A stretch of 64,000 nt of DNA, taken from assembly GCF_030123245.1 (NCBI RefSeq), contig NZ_CP126101.1:5082501-5146500 (forward strand). The letters are read 5' to 3'. The translations under genes were made by a program, and so were the position numbers. This document shows positions 38,212-47,247 of this stretch, one piece after another. Source of the stretch: Lysinibacillus pakistanensis. GTDB taxonomy: Bacteria > Bacillota > Bacilli > Bacillales_A > Planococcaceae. Position 1 is the stretch's first letter, and each line of letters opens with the position of its first letter. The notes under the pieces were generated by a model that saw only the letters and a list, made by a program, of their open reading frames with translations, ran no database searches and was not told the origin of the DNA.

Positions 38212-39444
38212 TTAAGGATTAACTTTAGAGTTGAACACTTGTTTACCGTCTTGGAATTCAAGAACTGTTGCTGTTTTAATTGGGTTATGTTGTTCGTCAA
38301 CTGAGAAAGTACCTGTTACTAAAGAAAGATTTTCTGTTTTTGCTAATGCATTTTTAATTGCTTCCCCATCTGTAGAGCCTGCACGCTCAATAGCATCTGC
38401 AATATAATAGATTGAGTCATAGCCAAGTGCATTGAATGCATCAGGTGCTTTATCCTTGTTCGCAGCTTTAAATGCTTTTACGAAGTCTTGAATTTTTTGA
38501 TCTGGGTCTTCCGCAGAGTAGTGGTTTGTAATATACGTATTATTAAGCGCTTTCTTACCAGCTAGCTCTACTAATGTTGGTGAATCCCAGCCATCAGCGC
38601 CCATCAATGGAACATCTATACCCATTTCACGCGCTTGTTTAACAATTAAACCAACTTCTTCATAGTATCCAGGGATAAAGATGAAGTCAGGTTTCGCTCC
38701 TTTAATATTCGTTAACTGTGTACGGAAATCAGCGTCTTTAGCTACATACGCTTCTTCTTTTACGACTTTACCACCATTTTTAGTAATTGTTTCTTTAAAT
38801 GATTTTGCTAGACCTTTAGCATAATCAGATGCATTGTCAGCAAAAATAGCTACATTTTTCGCTTGCAATTCATTAGTGGCAAAGTTTGCAGCTACAATCC
38901 CTTGGAATGGATCAATAAAACAAGTACGGAATGCATATTCGTTAACGCTGCCATCTTCATTTACTGTAATATTTGGGGCTGTCCCAGAACCAGTAACAAT
39001 TGGAACTTTCTTGTCGTTGGCAATTTGCACTGTTGCAACTGTATTACCAGAAGTTGCAGGAGCTAGCATGGCTACTACTTTATCCTGTGTTATTAGTTTA
39101 ATGGCTGCAGCAGTTGCCTCTGAGTTTTCTGATTTGTTATCAACTTTAATCAGCTCGATTTTTTTCCCATCGATACCACCTTTGTCATTAATCTCTTTAA
39201 CAGCAAGCTCTGCACCTAATCCAATCGAAGATCCATAAGAAGCTACGTTCCCTGAAAGCTCTAAGTTTGCACCGATTTTTATTGTATCGCCATTAGATGA
39301 ACCTCCACCTGATGAACCACCTGAGGATGAGCTTCCTCCTGAACTTGAACTATCTCCAGCACCACAACCAGCAAGTACACCAGCAAGTAATGAAGTAGCA
39401 ACTAAAAGTGAACCGAACTTTTTAAGCTTTTTGTTCTCTTTCAT
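38212..39444 (-). CDS. livJ: Branched-chain amino acid ABC substrate-binding lipoprotein
   Basis: Receptor of the liv transporter, 410 residues. The lipoprotein signal (LLVATSLLAGVLAGCGAG, lipobox LAGC) is followed by a low-complexity Ser/Gly linker and the type I periplasmic-binding fold (IKIGANLELSGNVASYG, then the second-lobe NALGYDSIYYIADAIERAG). Ligands are probably leucine, isoleucine and valine, but related proteins bind other amino acids or amides. It leads the liv cluster. Confidence 0.92.
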   Translation of the reverse strand: MKENKKLKKFGSLLVATSLLAGVLAGCGAGDSSSSGGSSSSGGSSGGGSSNGDTIKIGANLELSGNVASYGSSIGLGAELAVKEINDKGGIDGKKIELIKVDNKSENSEATAAAIKLITQDKVVAMLAPATSGNTVATVQIANDKKVPIVTGSGTAPNITVNEDGSVNEYAFRTCFIDPFQGIVAANFATNELQAKNVAIFADNASDYAKGLAKSFKETITKNGGKVVKEEAYVAKDADFRTQLTNIKGAKPDFIFIPGYYEEVGLIVKQAREMGIDVPLMGADGWDSPTLVELAGKKALNNTYITNHYSAEDPDQKIQDFVKAFKAANKDKAPDAFNALGYDSIYYIADAIERAGSTDGEAIKNALAKTENLSLVTGTFSVDEQHNPIKTATVLEFQDGKQVFNSKVNP

Positions 39445-39924
39445 AATTATATTCCCCCTGAAAATTTCTCAAATATTAGATATTTCTGATAATTATAAAC
39501 AATTAAATGCAATTCCTCAATAGCGAAAATAATTATTTATAACTATCTAAAACTGAATTAAATATTATTCATTTAAGCCTTTTACATTGTAAAACATTCT
39601 TTATATTTAGTCTAGAGTGATTTTTCAGTATAATTAGTTATTTAAGAATAATCTATTAATTTTCATTTTATATTTGTATAAACCTATTATTTTAATTTGT
39701 TTTTTTATAAAAAAATCTTTTATATGAAGTCCTTTTTTTGAAAATTGAATGATTTAGTTCAAAAGAGTCAACTATTAATATGTTTTTAATTTGGAAATAC
39801 TCCATTCCAATTACTATACAAAATCTATATTATATGTTTATTTCCGGGAAAATAAATGCTGCATTTACTACCTAACATTTGAGTAACAATACCAATAAAC
39901 ACTAAAAAACTTAGAGTGGATGCT
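39445..39924 (-). other. AT-rich livJ upstream region with CodY-like site
   Basis: 480 nt with no supportable gene. ATATTTCTGATAATT (39480-39494) matches the CodY consensus AATTTTCWGAAAATT at 12 of 15 positions and lies close to the livJ start, where branched-chain amino acid control would be expected. A weaker match is at 39621-39635. The far end carries the terminator of the next gene. Confidence 0.4.
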
Positions 39925-39937
39925 CTAAGCTTTTTTT
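39904..39937. terminator. Terminator after methyltransferase gene
   Basis: CTTAGAG and CTCTAAG pair around a 6-nt loop, with T-runs on both strands; it overlaps the end of the minus-strand methyltransferase gene. Confidence 0.75.
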
Positions 39938-40527
39938 AACGCAAACACACAGAGGCGCTCGTTTATATTTTTTTCATTTTCTAAATGAACCTCATGGATT
40001 AATTCAAATGGTGTTCCATGGAGTAAAAACTGCAAATAATCATATGGTGGGTAGTAAAGAATAATATGAATCTCACGCATGTGTTGCTCATATGATTTCC
40101 AAATATTATGAATGACTGTACGGAAAATATGAATAGAGAACGGGTTGAAAAAAAAGAAAACTGTGTCGCTTGGTTGAATTAAATATTCTTCCGCTATTGT
40201 ATGAATAAAGGAGATGGGTATAGGAGCATTATTTTTTTGAAGATAGCTCTTTTTATTACTCTCTGCTTCTGCATAAAAACCTGCATCCATTTCAATTCCA
40301 ATTGTCTGGATATGAAATTTATGATGCACATAAATAGGAACTCTTCCTTTTCCACATCCCATATCAATAAACACTGGATTTTCAGGCATTTGATAGCCGG
40401 AAAATAATTGTTCTAGGCCCGTATATGGTGTTGGCTCGTAGCGATGATAATGCGCAAGTTTAGGAAAACCATACTGTTCACCAACTGTATTAATATGCAA
40501 ATACTTATCATATTGTTGTTCATTCAT
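39925..40527 (-). CDS. Class I SAM-dependent methyltransferase
   Basis: 200 residues. SAM motif I is FIDMGCGKGRVPIY, and motif IV is FFFFNPFS (NPF rather than NPP), which suggests a protein or small-molecule rather than a base methyltransferase. The N-terminal YDKYLHINTVGEQYGFPKL precedes the fold. No neighbour explains its role. It is transcribed alone on the minus strand, between livJ and the cotH operon. Confidence 0.75.
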   Translation of the reverse strand: MNEQQYDKYLHINTVGEQYGFPKLAHYHRYEPTPYTGLEQLFSGYQMPENPVFIDMGCGKGRVPIYVHHKFHIQTIGIEMDAGFYAEAESNKKSYLQKNNAPIPISFIHTIAEEYLIQPSDTVFFFFNPFSIHIFRTVIHNIWKSYEQHMREIHIILYYPPYDYLQFLLHGTPFELIHEVHLENEKNINERLCVFALKKA

Positions 40528-40578
40528 ACTAGTTGACTCCTCAAAAAAAGAATGCTTAATTTTAGCACGATAAAAAGC

Positions 40579-40614
40579 AAAACCATACCCAAAAGTTTTG
40601 GATATGGTTATTTT
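40579..40614 (-). terminator. Terminator after cotH-like gene
   Basis: AACCATATCC and GGGTATGGTT form a 10-bp stem with one G-T pair, followed by T-rich sequence on the minus strand; a T6 run on the plus-strand side also allows use in reverse. Confidence 0.65.
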
Positions 40615-42423
40615 TTAACGACCTCTTCGCTTGAATTTAAGAACACCAAGAAGGGCAGCTATTAACAGGGTAAAACAGACGATTATTGTAATCACTGTAT
40701 TTTTATCAATGACCGTTGCTTGATTTAACTGTTCATTATTTTGACCAGGCATTCCCATCGGTCCACCATTTTGATCGGGTTTTTGCATTGGACCAGGGCG
40801 CTCCCCTTGATTATTGCCATCCTGATTGAAAGGAGGAAGCTGAGAAGGATCAAAATCCTCTGGTAGCTGACTAGGGTCAAAATTCTCATGCATAGGGTTG
40901 CCATTCACATCACCATTATCATTAGGATTAGGCATCCCTATATTACCTTGTGATGTTGACGCTTCTACAACAAGCTCGCCAGACAATTGCTTTAAAATAG
41001 ATGCTGATCGTTGCTTAGCAAATTCCGGGAGACTATTTTCCCCTTCTACGGCCTCTAAAAATTGCTCAGTTGTAGAGAATTTTGTAGGGTCTGCTTCCAC
41101 ATAAGTTGTTAATAACACTGCTAACTTTTTAGTAATGCTTTGGATATATTCTTCTGTTAAGTAATTAGTAGCCACTTCCTCTAAATAGCCTTCATATTTA
41201 GCACGATATTCTTCATTTGAGAGTAAGGCATTTAATAGCGGTCTATCCTCTAATGTTACGCCAGATACAGGGGTACTCACACTAAAATTAATAGCACTAT
41301 CTTCCATAAGATTGCCAGACAACCCCATCTCCATATTGAATCCACCCTGCTTTCGGTCACCGTTTGGCTGCTGTCCTTGTTGTTGAACGCCATTATTTGG
41401 AAACTTCATATTGGGTTTCTCCAATTGCTCATTCATCTGTGCATCTCCCAATTTTTTCTTTTCAGCATCGGCTGGAATTTGATTATTGTCACCCATTCTA
41501 CCGCCAACACCAAAGCCACCAAAGGACATATTAAAATCCCAGGGTATAATCGAAAACACACCATTGTCTTCATACAAATAGTAATTGTGTTTCATATTGC
41601 CCTGATAACTATCAAGGCTTACAAGTGCGGTGTTCATAGCAAAATAACGTAACATTTCATCGACATCAATATATTTTTCAATATCACCGCCACTATTGAT
41701 GGCCTCAATCATTTCAATGAACTTTGATTGATCAACATTGCCTTCATTCGTTTTTAAACCAATCCCCGTGTAATCAGCAATATTATCACTTATATATTTC
41801 AAATCACTGCCTGTCCCATCTGGCTTAAACAAAAATCCATCATTAGAGCCGTAGTTATTTGCCAGGAATGTTTCATCTACTGCCTCTACACCTAAAAATA
41901 AGCCTCGTTCTTCCCCATTTACAGTGACATACATATAGGAATTGGCAGGTGTAGGTAATCCCATTTGTTCCATCAGTTCATAAGAAATATATTCTCTCAT
42001 CAATGTCGAATCACTAAAATTATTATTTAAGTTTAATTTTTTCAATCCATATAAGCTTTGCGTATCATCATAGTAATCGAAATCGATTTTTAAGCTATAT
42101 CGATCCGAGTCACTACTTACAACAGAGTGTAGTGATGAACTTCCTTTCGTACGAATTGCTACTTTCTCTATTCTCTTACCATTGACTGTGATATTGGCTT
42201 GCTTTAGCTCCTTATCTGTCGCATTTTCCAGCATGTCTGCCCAATCTTCCTCAGCAATCTCAATATCTACCGTTGTTACTTTATTTTTATTAAACACAAT
42301 ATTCTCATAAGAAAACTCGGTATTTTTGGTTTCAATGCCTATGTTGGGAAGTACAGCATACAATACGACAAAGAGGAGTAGTAGAATTGCCATACAGAGA
42401 TAGACAACTCTTGCTTTAATCAT
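40615..42423 (-). CDS. CotH-family kinase, membrane-anchored
   Basis: 602 residues. One N-terminal membrane segment (LCMAILLLLFVVLYAVL) leads to an extracytoplasmic CotH kinase domain: KLNLNNNFSDSTLMREYISYELM, MYVTVNGEERGLFLGVE, then HNYYLYEDNGVFSIIPWDFNMSF. CotH proteins are atypical protein kinases of spore coats; here the usual WDxD metal motif reads WDFN. A Pro/Gln/Asn-rich tail ends in a second membrane segment (ITIIVCFTLLIAALLGVL) and KFKRRGR. The start is ATG 42423 with GAGAGGTG upstream. Last gene of an operon with DUF4956 and VTC genes. Confidence 0.85.
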   Translation of the reverse strand: MIKARVVYLCMAILLLLFVVLYAVLPNIGIETKNTEFSYENIVFNKNKVTTVDIEIAEEDWADMLENATDKELKQANITVNGKRIEKVAIRTKGSSSLHSVVSSDSDRYSLKIDFDYYDDTQSLYGLKKLNLNNNFSDSTLMREYISYELMEQMGLPTPANSYMYVTVNGEERGLFLGVEAVDETFLANNYGSNDGFLFKPDGTGSDLKYISDNIADYTGIGLKTNEGNVDQSKFIEMIEAINSGGDIEKYIDVDEMLRYFAMNTALVSLDSYQGNMKHNYYLYEDNGVFSIIPWDFNMSFGGFGVGGRMGDNNQIPADAEKKKLGDAQMNEQLEKPNMKFPNNGVQQQGQQPNGDRKQGGFNMEMGLSGNLMEDSAINFSVSTPVSGVTLEDRPLLNALLSNEEYRAKYEGYLEEVATNYLTEEYIQSITKKLAVLLTTYVEADPTKFSTTEQFLEAVEGENSLPEFAKQRSASILKQLSGELVVEASTSQGNIGMPNPNDNGDVNGNPMHENFDPSQLPEDFDPSQLPPFNQDGNNQGERPGPMQKPDQNGGPMGMPGQNNEQLNQATVIDKNTVITIIVCFTLLIAALLGVLKFKRRGR

Positions 42424-42461
42424 GATTTTCACCTCTCTTCATAGGTTTCTAAAAGTGCTAA

Positions 42462-43145
42462 CTAAGCTGTGAAATTACCATCGTAACTAAGCATTACTGC
42501 TGATTTTACTCCAGGTACTTTTGTAAGATTGTCCATCAATTTGGCATCATTTTGTTTCACACGAATTTCATAGGTTGTTTCAATTTCATCATGTTGCATA
42601 ATAGATTTTGATTTTAAGGAGAATTTTTTAGATTGTGTAGCTATAATTCTTTCTACTTCATCACAAGCTAGTTCTTCTTCAAATTTCACAATTAATAAAT
42701 ATGGATTTTCCACAGTAATTTTGTTTACAAAGACCAGTAGCACAAGCCCAATTAAAACTGCACCAATAATAACAAGTGGTATAAACCCTGCACCACATAG
42801 AATCCCAGAAACGATTGCCCAGAAAAGATAGACTAAATCCATAGGGTCTTTAATGGGTGTTCGGAAACGCACGATTGATAACGCACCAACCATACCTAAC
42901 GATAACAACACGTTTGAACTGATTCCCATAATAACGAGCGCAGTGGCCATTGTCATAATTAGCAGTGAAATATTAAAAGAATGGGAGTAAATTACACCAT
43001 TAAAGGTCTTCTTATATACAGCGTAAATAAAAAGTCCAACAAAGAAGGCTACTACTAGGCCAATAACTGAATCTATTAATGAAAAAGATGTTGTTTTTTC
43101 TAAAAAGTTAGATTTAAAAATATCACTAAACTTGATTGTATCCAT
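42462..43145 (-). CDS. DUF4956 membrane protein
   Basis: 227 residues with three to four hydrophobic segments (about 22-45, 60-90, 105-150), then a cytoplasmic ferredoxin-like C-terminal domain. The signature GMVGALSIVRFRTPIKDPMDLVYLFWAI is that of DUF4956, often encoded with VTC and CotH genes. Function is unknown; a partner or channel for the polyphosphate polymerase is an inference. It lies 20 nt after the VTC gene with AAGGAG before its start. Confidence 0.85.
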   Translation of the reverse strand: MDTIKFSDIFKSNFLEKTTSFSLIDSVIGLVVAFFVGLFIYAVYKKTFNGVIYSHSFNISLLIMTMATALVIMGISSNVLLSLGMVGALSIVRFRTPIKDPMDLVYLFWAIVSGILCGAGFIPLVIIGAVLIGLVLLVFVNKITVENPYLLIVKFEEELACDEVERIIATQSKKFSLKSKSIMQHDEIETTYEIRVKQNDAKLMDNLTKVPGVKSAVMLSYDGNFTA

Positions 43146-43164
43146 TGTTCATTTCTCCTTTATA

Positions 43165-43866
43165 TTAGCCGTACATTCGACTAAGTTGATATTTTGAATA
43201 GGCTTCTGCACGTGTATCTACTGATTGCAGCAAATACTTAATCATATCTGGTAAGTAGTCATCATATTTCACCTCTAAAATAACTAGGTTTGGTTCAAGT
43301 ACATCCACCATAGGTAATTTGGTATTAAACATATCTGTATTACGGAGACTTGACTGTACCTTACTATCAAAGGTGATTCTAACGTTTCCATAAGCATACA
43401 TATAAGCCTCTCGCTCATAATCGACGACCGTAACTGGCTTCAGTTGGTTATACTTTACTTCCTGATATAAATCACGAATTAATGGACGTTGATCTTCTTC
43501 CATCCAAGATGTTTCCCCACTACGCATTTTTTCATATTCCTTTCGAGAGATAGCACACTTTGTTTTAAAGGTAAGATTATTACGCTTACTTTTCCTTTCC
43601 AAATTAATAATGGTTGAGGATTTATCGTAAATTCGTACCCGGTATTTATCACGGTTGATATACCCCTCCTTTTTCTCATTAAGAACCTTATTAGCAAAAT
43701 TATCGAAGTAAGTGCTGCGAATTAAATATTTACCATCCATCCCTGCATGCTTGTCTAACTGCATCACATGCCGCAGTTTGGATTTTAATAAGGCATAGTC
43801 GGGATAAGAAATTGCTTGTTTGATCTCCCTTCGACCGTTTGGATTAAACGAAGTTATAGTAGACAT
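43165..43866 (-). CDS. VTC-domain protein, probable polyphosphate polymerase
   Basis: 233 residues forming one VTC domain, the triphosphate-tunnel fold of eukaryotic Vtc4, which makes polyphosphate from ATP. Tunnel residues are visible: IRSTYFDNF, KYRVRIYDKS, INLERKSKRN, VVDYEREAYMY and LVILEVKYDDYLPD (acidic metal site). The bacterial versions are often linked to DUF4956 and CotH, and activity is inferred. The start is ATG 43866 after AAGGAGTG. It begins 3-13 nt after the PPIase gene. Confidence 0.85.
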   Translation of the reverse strand: MSTITSFNPNGRREIKQAISYPDYALLKSKLRHVMQLDKHAGMDGKYLIRSTYFDNFANKVLNEKKEGYINRDKYRVRIYDKSSTIINLERKSKRNNLTFKTKCAISRKEYEKMRSGETSWMEEDQRPLIRDLYQEVKYNQLKPVTVVDYEREAYMYAYGNVRITFDSKVQSSLRNTDMFNTKLPMVDVLEPNLVILEVKYDDYLPDMIKYLLQSVDTRAEAYSKYQLSRMYG

Positions 43867-43878
43867 ATAAACCACTCC

Positions 43879-44736
43879 TTATTTTCTCTCGATTTTGTAT
43901 TCCTCTTGTTTTTCATCTAGCCAAGATGTATATTTTTCATTTATCTGCTCTTCAAGAATAGTGGCATAAACATCAGCTTTGACATCCTCGAGTACTGCCT
44001 CTTTTGCAGGTACCTTATCGGTTACTTTAATGATGTGATAGCCTTCAGATGTTTGAACAATATCACTAATGCTATTTTTCTCAAGACCGAATACTACTTC
44101 CTCTAATGCCTCGTCCATTTGACCTCGACTAATAGTACCGATGTCACCACCATTTTCACTTGTTGCTGAATCTATTGAATATGCCTTCGCTAGCTCTGAA
44201 AAATCCTCACCAGCTTTTAGCTTTTTCAGTACATCCTTTGCCGTTGTCTCATCCTCCAATAAAATTTCACTTGCTACAACCTCTTCTTGCTGTCCATAGC
44301 TCTCCTTATTGTTATCAAAATATTGAGCTACTTCCTCATCTGTAATATCTATGCCTGTAGCAATAACATTTTTGGTAAGCTGGTATATGCGAATATTTTC
44401 TTTTACACTTTTCTCTGTAAGTCCATTAGCTTCCAAAGCTTCCTGTAAGGCTTCTTCACCACCATATGACTCCATTAATTCTTCATACTCTGATTGAATA
44501 CTGTCCTCTGATACAGTGACACCTAGCTTTTTTGCCTCAAGCTCAACCATTTTGTTCGTGATTAATGTTTCAAGCACTTCAGTACCGTATTGTTCACGCA
44601 ACGCATCATCTAATTCCGCTTGTAGAATTTTCTCTCCATCCACCTTTGCTACGTACCCACTGCCTCCAGCACAACCGGCTAGTAGCATGACGAATCCAGC
44701 AGATAAGATTAGCGTTCGGAAAAGCCTATTTTTCAT
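43879..44736 (-). CDS. Peptidyl-prolyl isomerase lipoprotein (PrsA/SurA-like)
   Basis: 285-residue extracytoplasmic foldase. The lipoprotein signal ends at AGCAGG (LILSAGFVMLLAGC), a SurA-N-like helical domain spans about 30-140, and a parvulin domain covers about 150-240 (EEVVASEILLEDETTAKDVLKKL, GGDIGTISRGQMDEALEEVVF, GYHIIKVTDK). It leads the VTC-DUF4956-CotH operon, so it probably assists folding of the exported CotH kinase domain. The start has AAAGGGCGG upstream. Confidence 0.88.
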   Translation of the reverse strand: MKNRLFRTLILSAGFVMLLAGCAGGSGYVAKVDGEKILQAELDDALREQYGTEVLETLITNKMVELEAKKLGVTVSEDSIQSEYEELMESYGGEEALQEALEANGLTEKSVKENIRIYQLTKNVIATGIDITDEEVAQYFDNNKESYGQQEEVVASEILLEDETTAKDVLKKLKAGEDFSELAKAYSIDSATSENGGDIGTISRGQMDEALEEVVFGLEKNSISDIVQTSEGYHIIKVTDKVPAKEAVLEDVKADVYATILEEQINEKYTSWLDEKQEEYKIERK

Positions 44737-44780
44737 AGCATGATTCCGCCCTTTCTTTTAGCTTCTCGTTTACAAAGCCT

Positions 44781-44816
44781 ACTATAAAGGTTTAATGTGT
44801 CAGTCAGATGTCAGCT
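44781..44816 (-). promoter_or_regulatory. Promoter of the PPIase-VTC-DUF4956-CotH operon with GACA repeats
   Basis: Minus strand: CTGACAtctgaCTGACA gives two GACA sites 11 bp apart (44812-44798). The proximal one ends 11 nt before a TATAGT -10 box (44786-44781), and there is no good -35. The upstream copy reads AGCTGACA. The layout equals that at the response-regulator promoter (46996-47030), as for an OmpR-type activator covering the -35 region. Confidence 0.6.
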
Positions 44817-44846
44817 TTACATTTCCTTCAAAAAATCTTTACAAAC

Positions 44847-44886
44847 GAAAAAGCTACCACGCCTTTTATAGCGTAGTAGCTTTTTT
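44847..44886 (-). terminator. Terminator after histidine kinase gene
   Basis: GCTACTACGC and GCGTGGTAGC pair (one G-T) around an 8-nt loop, then TTTTTC on the minus strand. It overlaps the kinase stop codon and separates the two-component genes from the PPIase operon. Confidence 0.85.
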
Positions 44887-46293
44887 CAATGATAGGTCAA
44901 AGCATGTTCCTGAAGAATTGCTTTCTATTAGTCGCAAATCGCCACCAATTGACTGAGCCATCATTTTACTAAGTGATAAACCTAAGCCTAGTCCTCGAAT
45001 GGTGTATTTTTTATTTTCACCTCTAAAAAAGCGTTCAAAAATAAATGCCTGCTCCTCTTGAGGAATACCATGCCCAGTGTCTCGCACAGTAATGGAAACC
45101 GAATCATTCTTTTTCAGCAAGCTAATCGTGACGGTTCCCTCCTGCATGGCCTGCCTTGCATTCGTTAATAAATTTGTGATAATTTGCTGCATACGGACAA
45201 CATCAGCCTGAACATAGACGGGTTGTGCAAGCAATTGTATGTGGATTTTTACTGCCTCTTCTTCCTGCATTACCTCCCACTGTGTAACTGCATCACGTAT
45301 AAGTGGATTAACATTAACTGTCTCTAGTCTGACCGGAATGGCATCGACAGCGAATTGATTGAAGGCTAGTAAATCGCCCACCATAGTCTTCATTTTTGTC
45401 GTTTCAACTAATGCCATTTGAATAAATTCTTTAGCATCCTGACCCGTAACAACGCCATCCCTCACTGCTTGTAACAGTCCACTAATTGATGTGACAGGTG
45501 TTTTAAGCTCATGTGTAACACCTGCTAATAGTTCCGTTCTTGTTTTTTCCAATTGCTCTAAACGATTAGCCATTTCCTTAAAGGATGTAACAAGCTCATA
45601 AATTTCCTCTTCCTTATTATTTTCAGGCAAATTGACTGTATAATTACCCTCTTGCACTTGCTTCGCGGCTTCGGCTACCTGTTTGATTGGATGTGCCAAA
45701 CGCCTTGACAGCAAATAAATAGCTCCCCACCCTAATAAGGCAAGAGCTCCTATCAGTAACGCTAATTGACCATATGCTTGATTTACTTTCGTTAAGTTTT
45801 CTTTTTTCTCAAGCACAAGCACCCAGCCAACTAGCTTTTGATTACTTTCGACTTTTCGTTTTACAACATATTGAACTGTCTCTTGTCCTTTATTCATTTC
45901 GATTATTTTTTTAGTACCTTCTTCACCCTCAAGCAAATGTGCGACATTTTTTGCACTGCCCGGAGGAATTGGTCGATTACTTGTCAAGACATTGCCTTCT
46001 ACGTCAGCAACATATAAAATAGGATCAATTTCTCTCATGCTAAATCGTTCTCGGTTACCAATAAAACCTGGAATCCCGCCGATAGGTCCATTATTTGACC
46101 CTGTAGTATCTGTAAGACGAAATACTGTTTCATCGGCTAAAAATTTCATCATTTCCAATCGATTTTCCAACGTTGTATGACGAATCCATACGGCGGATAT
46201 AAAAGAGATAATGGCTAGTCCTACAAAGAGCGTCAATAAATAGCGACTTGTCCAGTAGTTGAGCAAAGATATACGTTTATCTTTTTGGAACAC
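44866..46293 (-). CDS. Sensor histidine kinase
   Basis: 475 residues. Two membrane segments (about 14-33, LLTLFVGLAIISFISAVWI, and about 175-195, LLIGALALLGWGAIYLL) frame an extracytoplasmic domain. A HAMP region follows (RRLAHPIKQVAEAAKQVQEG), then H-box VTHELKTPVTSISG, N-box NLLTNARQAM, and G boxes DTGHGIPQ and GLGLGLSLSKMM. It overlaps the response regulator gene by 17 nt (GTG start) and is its cognate partner. The signal is unknown; the linked operon suggests a cell-envelope cue. Confidence 0.92.
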   Translation of the reverse strand: MFQKDKRISLLNYWTSRYLLTLFVGLAIISFISAVWIRHTTLENRLEMMKFLADETVFRLTDTTGSNNGPIGGIPGFIGNRERFSMREIDPILYVADVEGNVLTSNRPIPPGSAKNVAHLLEGEEGTKKIIEMNKGQETVQYVVKRKVESNQKLVGWVLVLEKKENLTKVNQAYGQLALLIGALALLGWGAIYLLSRRLAHPIKQVAEAAKQVQEGNYTVNLPENNKEEEIYELVTSFKEMANRLEQLEKTRTELLAGVTHELKTPVTSISGLLQAVRDGVVTGQDAKEFIQMALVETTKMKTMVGDLLAFNQFAVDAIPVRLETVNVNPLIRDAVTQWEVMQEEEAVKIHIQLLAQPVYVQADVVRMQQIITNLLTNARQAMQEGTVTISLLKKNDSVSITVRDTGHGIPQEEQAFIFERFFRGENKKYTIRGLGLGLSLSKMMAQSIGGDLRLIESNSSGTCFDLSLKKATTL

Positions 46294-46960
46294 TTAGCTG
46301 ATACCCCAATCCACGTAATGTCTTTATTTCTCCATCTGTCTCATCCCAATCTGTCAATGCCTTTCGCAGTCGCTTCACCGCTAAATCAACTGCTCGATCG
46401 CTACCATCATACTCCCAGCCCCAAACCTGCTCAATTAACTGATCCCGTGTAAATGTTTGATTGGGATGCTCAGCCAAAAATAATAGCACCGATAAATCTC
46501 TAGGTGTTAAAATGATTTCCTCTCCATTCAGTAGTACCCGATGTGCCTTCGTATCTATTTCAAGCCCGCCAAATTTTTTCTCTACTGCAGAATGATTTCC
46601 TTTGGCACGTCTTAGAACAGCCTTTACCCTAGCCACTACCTCGTCTGCTATAAATGGTTTAGCAATATAATCATCTGCCCCTTGATCAAAGCCCTCTAAA
46701 CGGTAATTTACATCTCCTAATGCCGTTAACATAATGATGGGACAAGAGCTAGTATCTCTTATTTCCTCTAAAACCCTCCAACCATTTTTCTCTGGCAACA
46801 TAATATCTAGTAGCACTAAATCTGGTTGACACTCTTGAAACACAGTCAGTGCCTGCCCGCCATTAAAACATTGCATCACATCATAGCCAACCTTTTTTAA
46901 ATAAGCTTTTAACACCTGACTTATTGCAAATTCATCTTCTACAATTAATATTTTTGCCAT
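46277..46960 (-). CDS. OmpR/PhoB-type response regulator
   Basis: 227 residues. The receiver domain has the acidic pocket (VEDEF), phospho-acceptor Asp in LVLLDIMLPEKNG, and the later TALGD and KPF residues. The C-terminal winged helix (PRDLSVLLFLAEHPNQTFTRDQLIEQVWG and DRAVDLAVKRLRKAL) binds direct repeats. The start is ATG 46960 (MAKILIVEDEF), with GAGGTG 6 nt upstream. It probably binds the GACA repeats before its own gene and the PPIase operon. Confidence 0.94.
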   Translation of the reverse strand: MAKILIVEDEFAISQVLKAYLKKVGYDVMQCFNGGQALTVFQECQPDLVLLDIMLPEKNGWRVLEEIRDTSSCPIIMLTALGDVNYRLEGFDQGADDYIAKPFIADEVVARVKAVLRRAKGNHSAVEKKFGGLEIDTKAHRVLLNGEEIILTPRDLSVLLFLAEHPNQTFTRDQLIEQVWGWEYDGSDRAVDLAVKRLRKALTDWDETDGEIKTLRGLGYQLSVPKR

Positions 46961-46995
46961 GTCCTTCACCTCGTGCCTAGCTTGTTCGTGTTATC

Positions 46996-47030
46996 ATTAT
47001 AACATCGGAATATGTCAGCTAAGTGTCCAC
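46996..47030 (-). promoter_or_regulatory. Promoter of the two-component genes with GACA repeats
   Basis: Minus strand GGACACTTAGCTGACA contains two GACA sites 11 bp apart (47027-47013). The proximal one ends 11 nt before a perfect TATAAT (47001-46996), and no consensus -35 is present. The octamer AGCTGACA is shared with the PPIase operon promoter. Confidence 0.6.
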
Positions 47031-47134
47031 AGTCCAATCAGACAAATCCGTTTAAACACACTTTATATCGATGATAAACTTTACATAATTCTTAATATCC
47101 TTTAACCTTTTATAGTATAAACATTGCTATTCTA

Positions 47135-47164
47135 TTGACAATGTCTTCCTACGACAATTATCAT
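47135..47164 (+). promoter_or_regulatory. Sigma-A promoter of isdG-like gene
   Basis: TTGACA (47135-47140) and TATCAT (47159-47164) with an 18-nt spacer; the expected start site near 47171 lies inside the Fur-type sequence. Confidence 0.7.
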
Positions 47165-47205
47165 TGATTGCGAATGATAATCATTGATAATTTCATTCGA
47201 ATTAA
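47153..47205 (+). promoter_or_regulatory. Fur-type operator, overlapping copies
   Basis: AATGATAATCATT (47173-47185) is the palindromic core of the Fur box, extended on both sides by further GAT/ATC hexamers (AATTATCATTG, ATTGATAATTT). 14 of 19 positions match the classical 19-mer. It overlaps the start site, consistent with iron repression. Confidence 0.85.
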
Positions 47206-47247
47206 TAGGTTATCTTTATCTTAAAAATGATTAGGGGGGTAGAAAAC

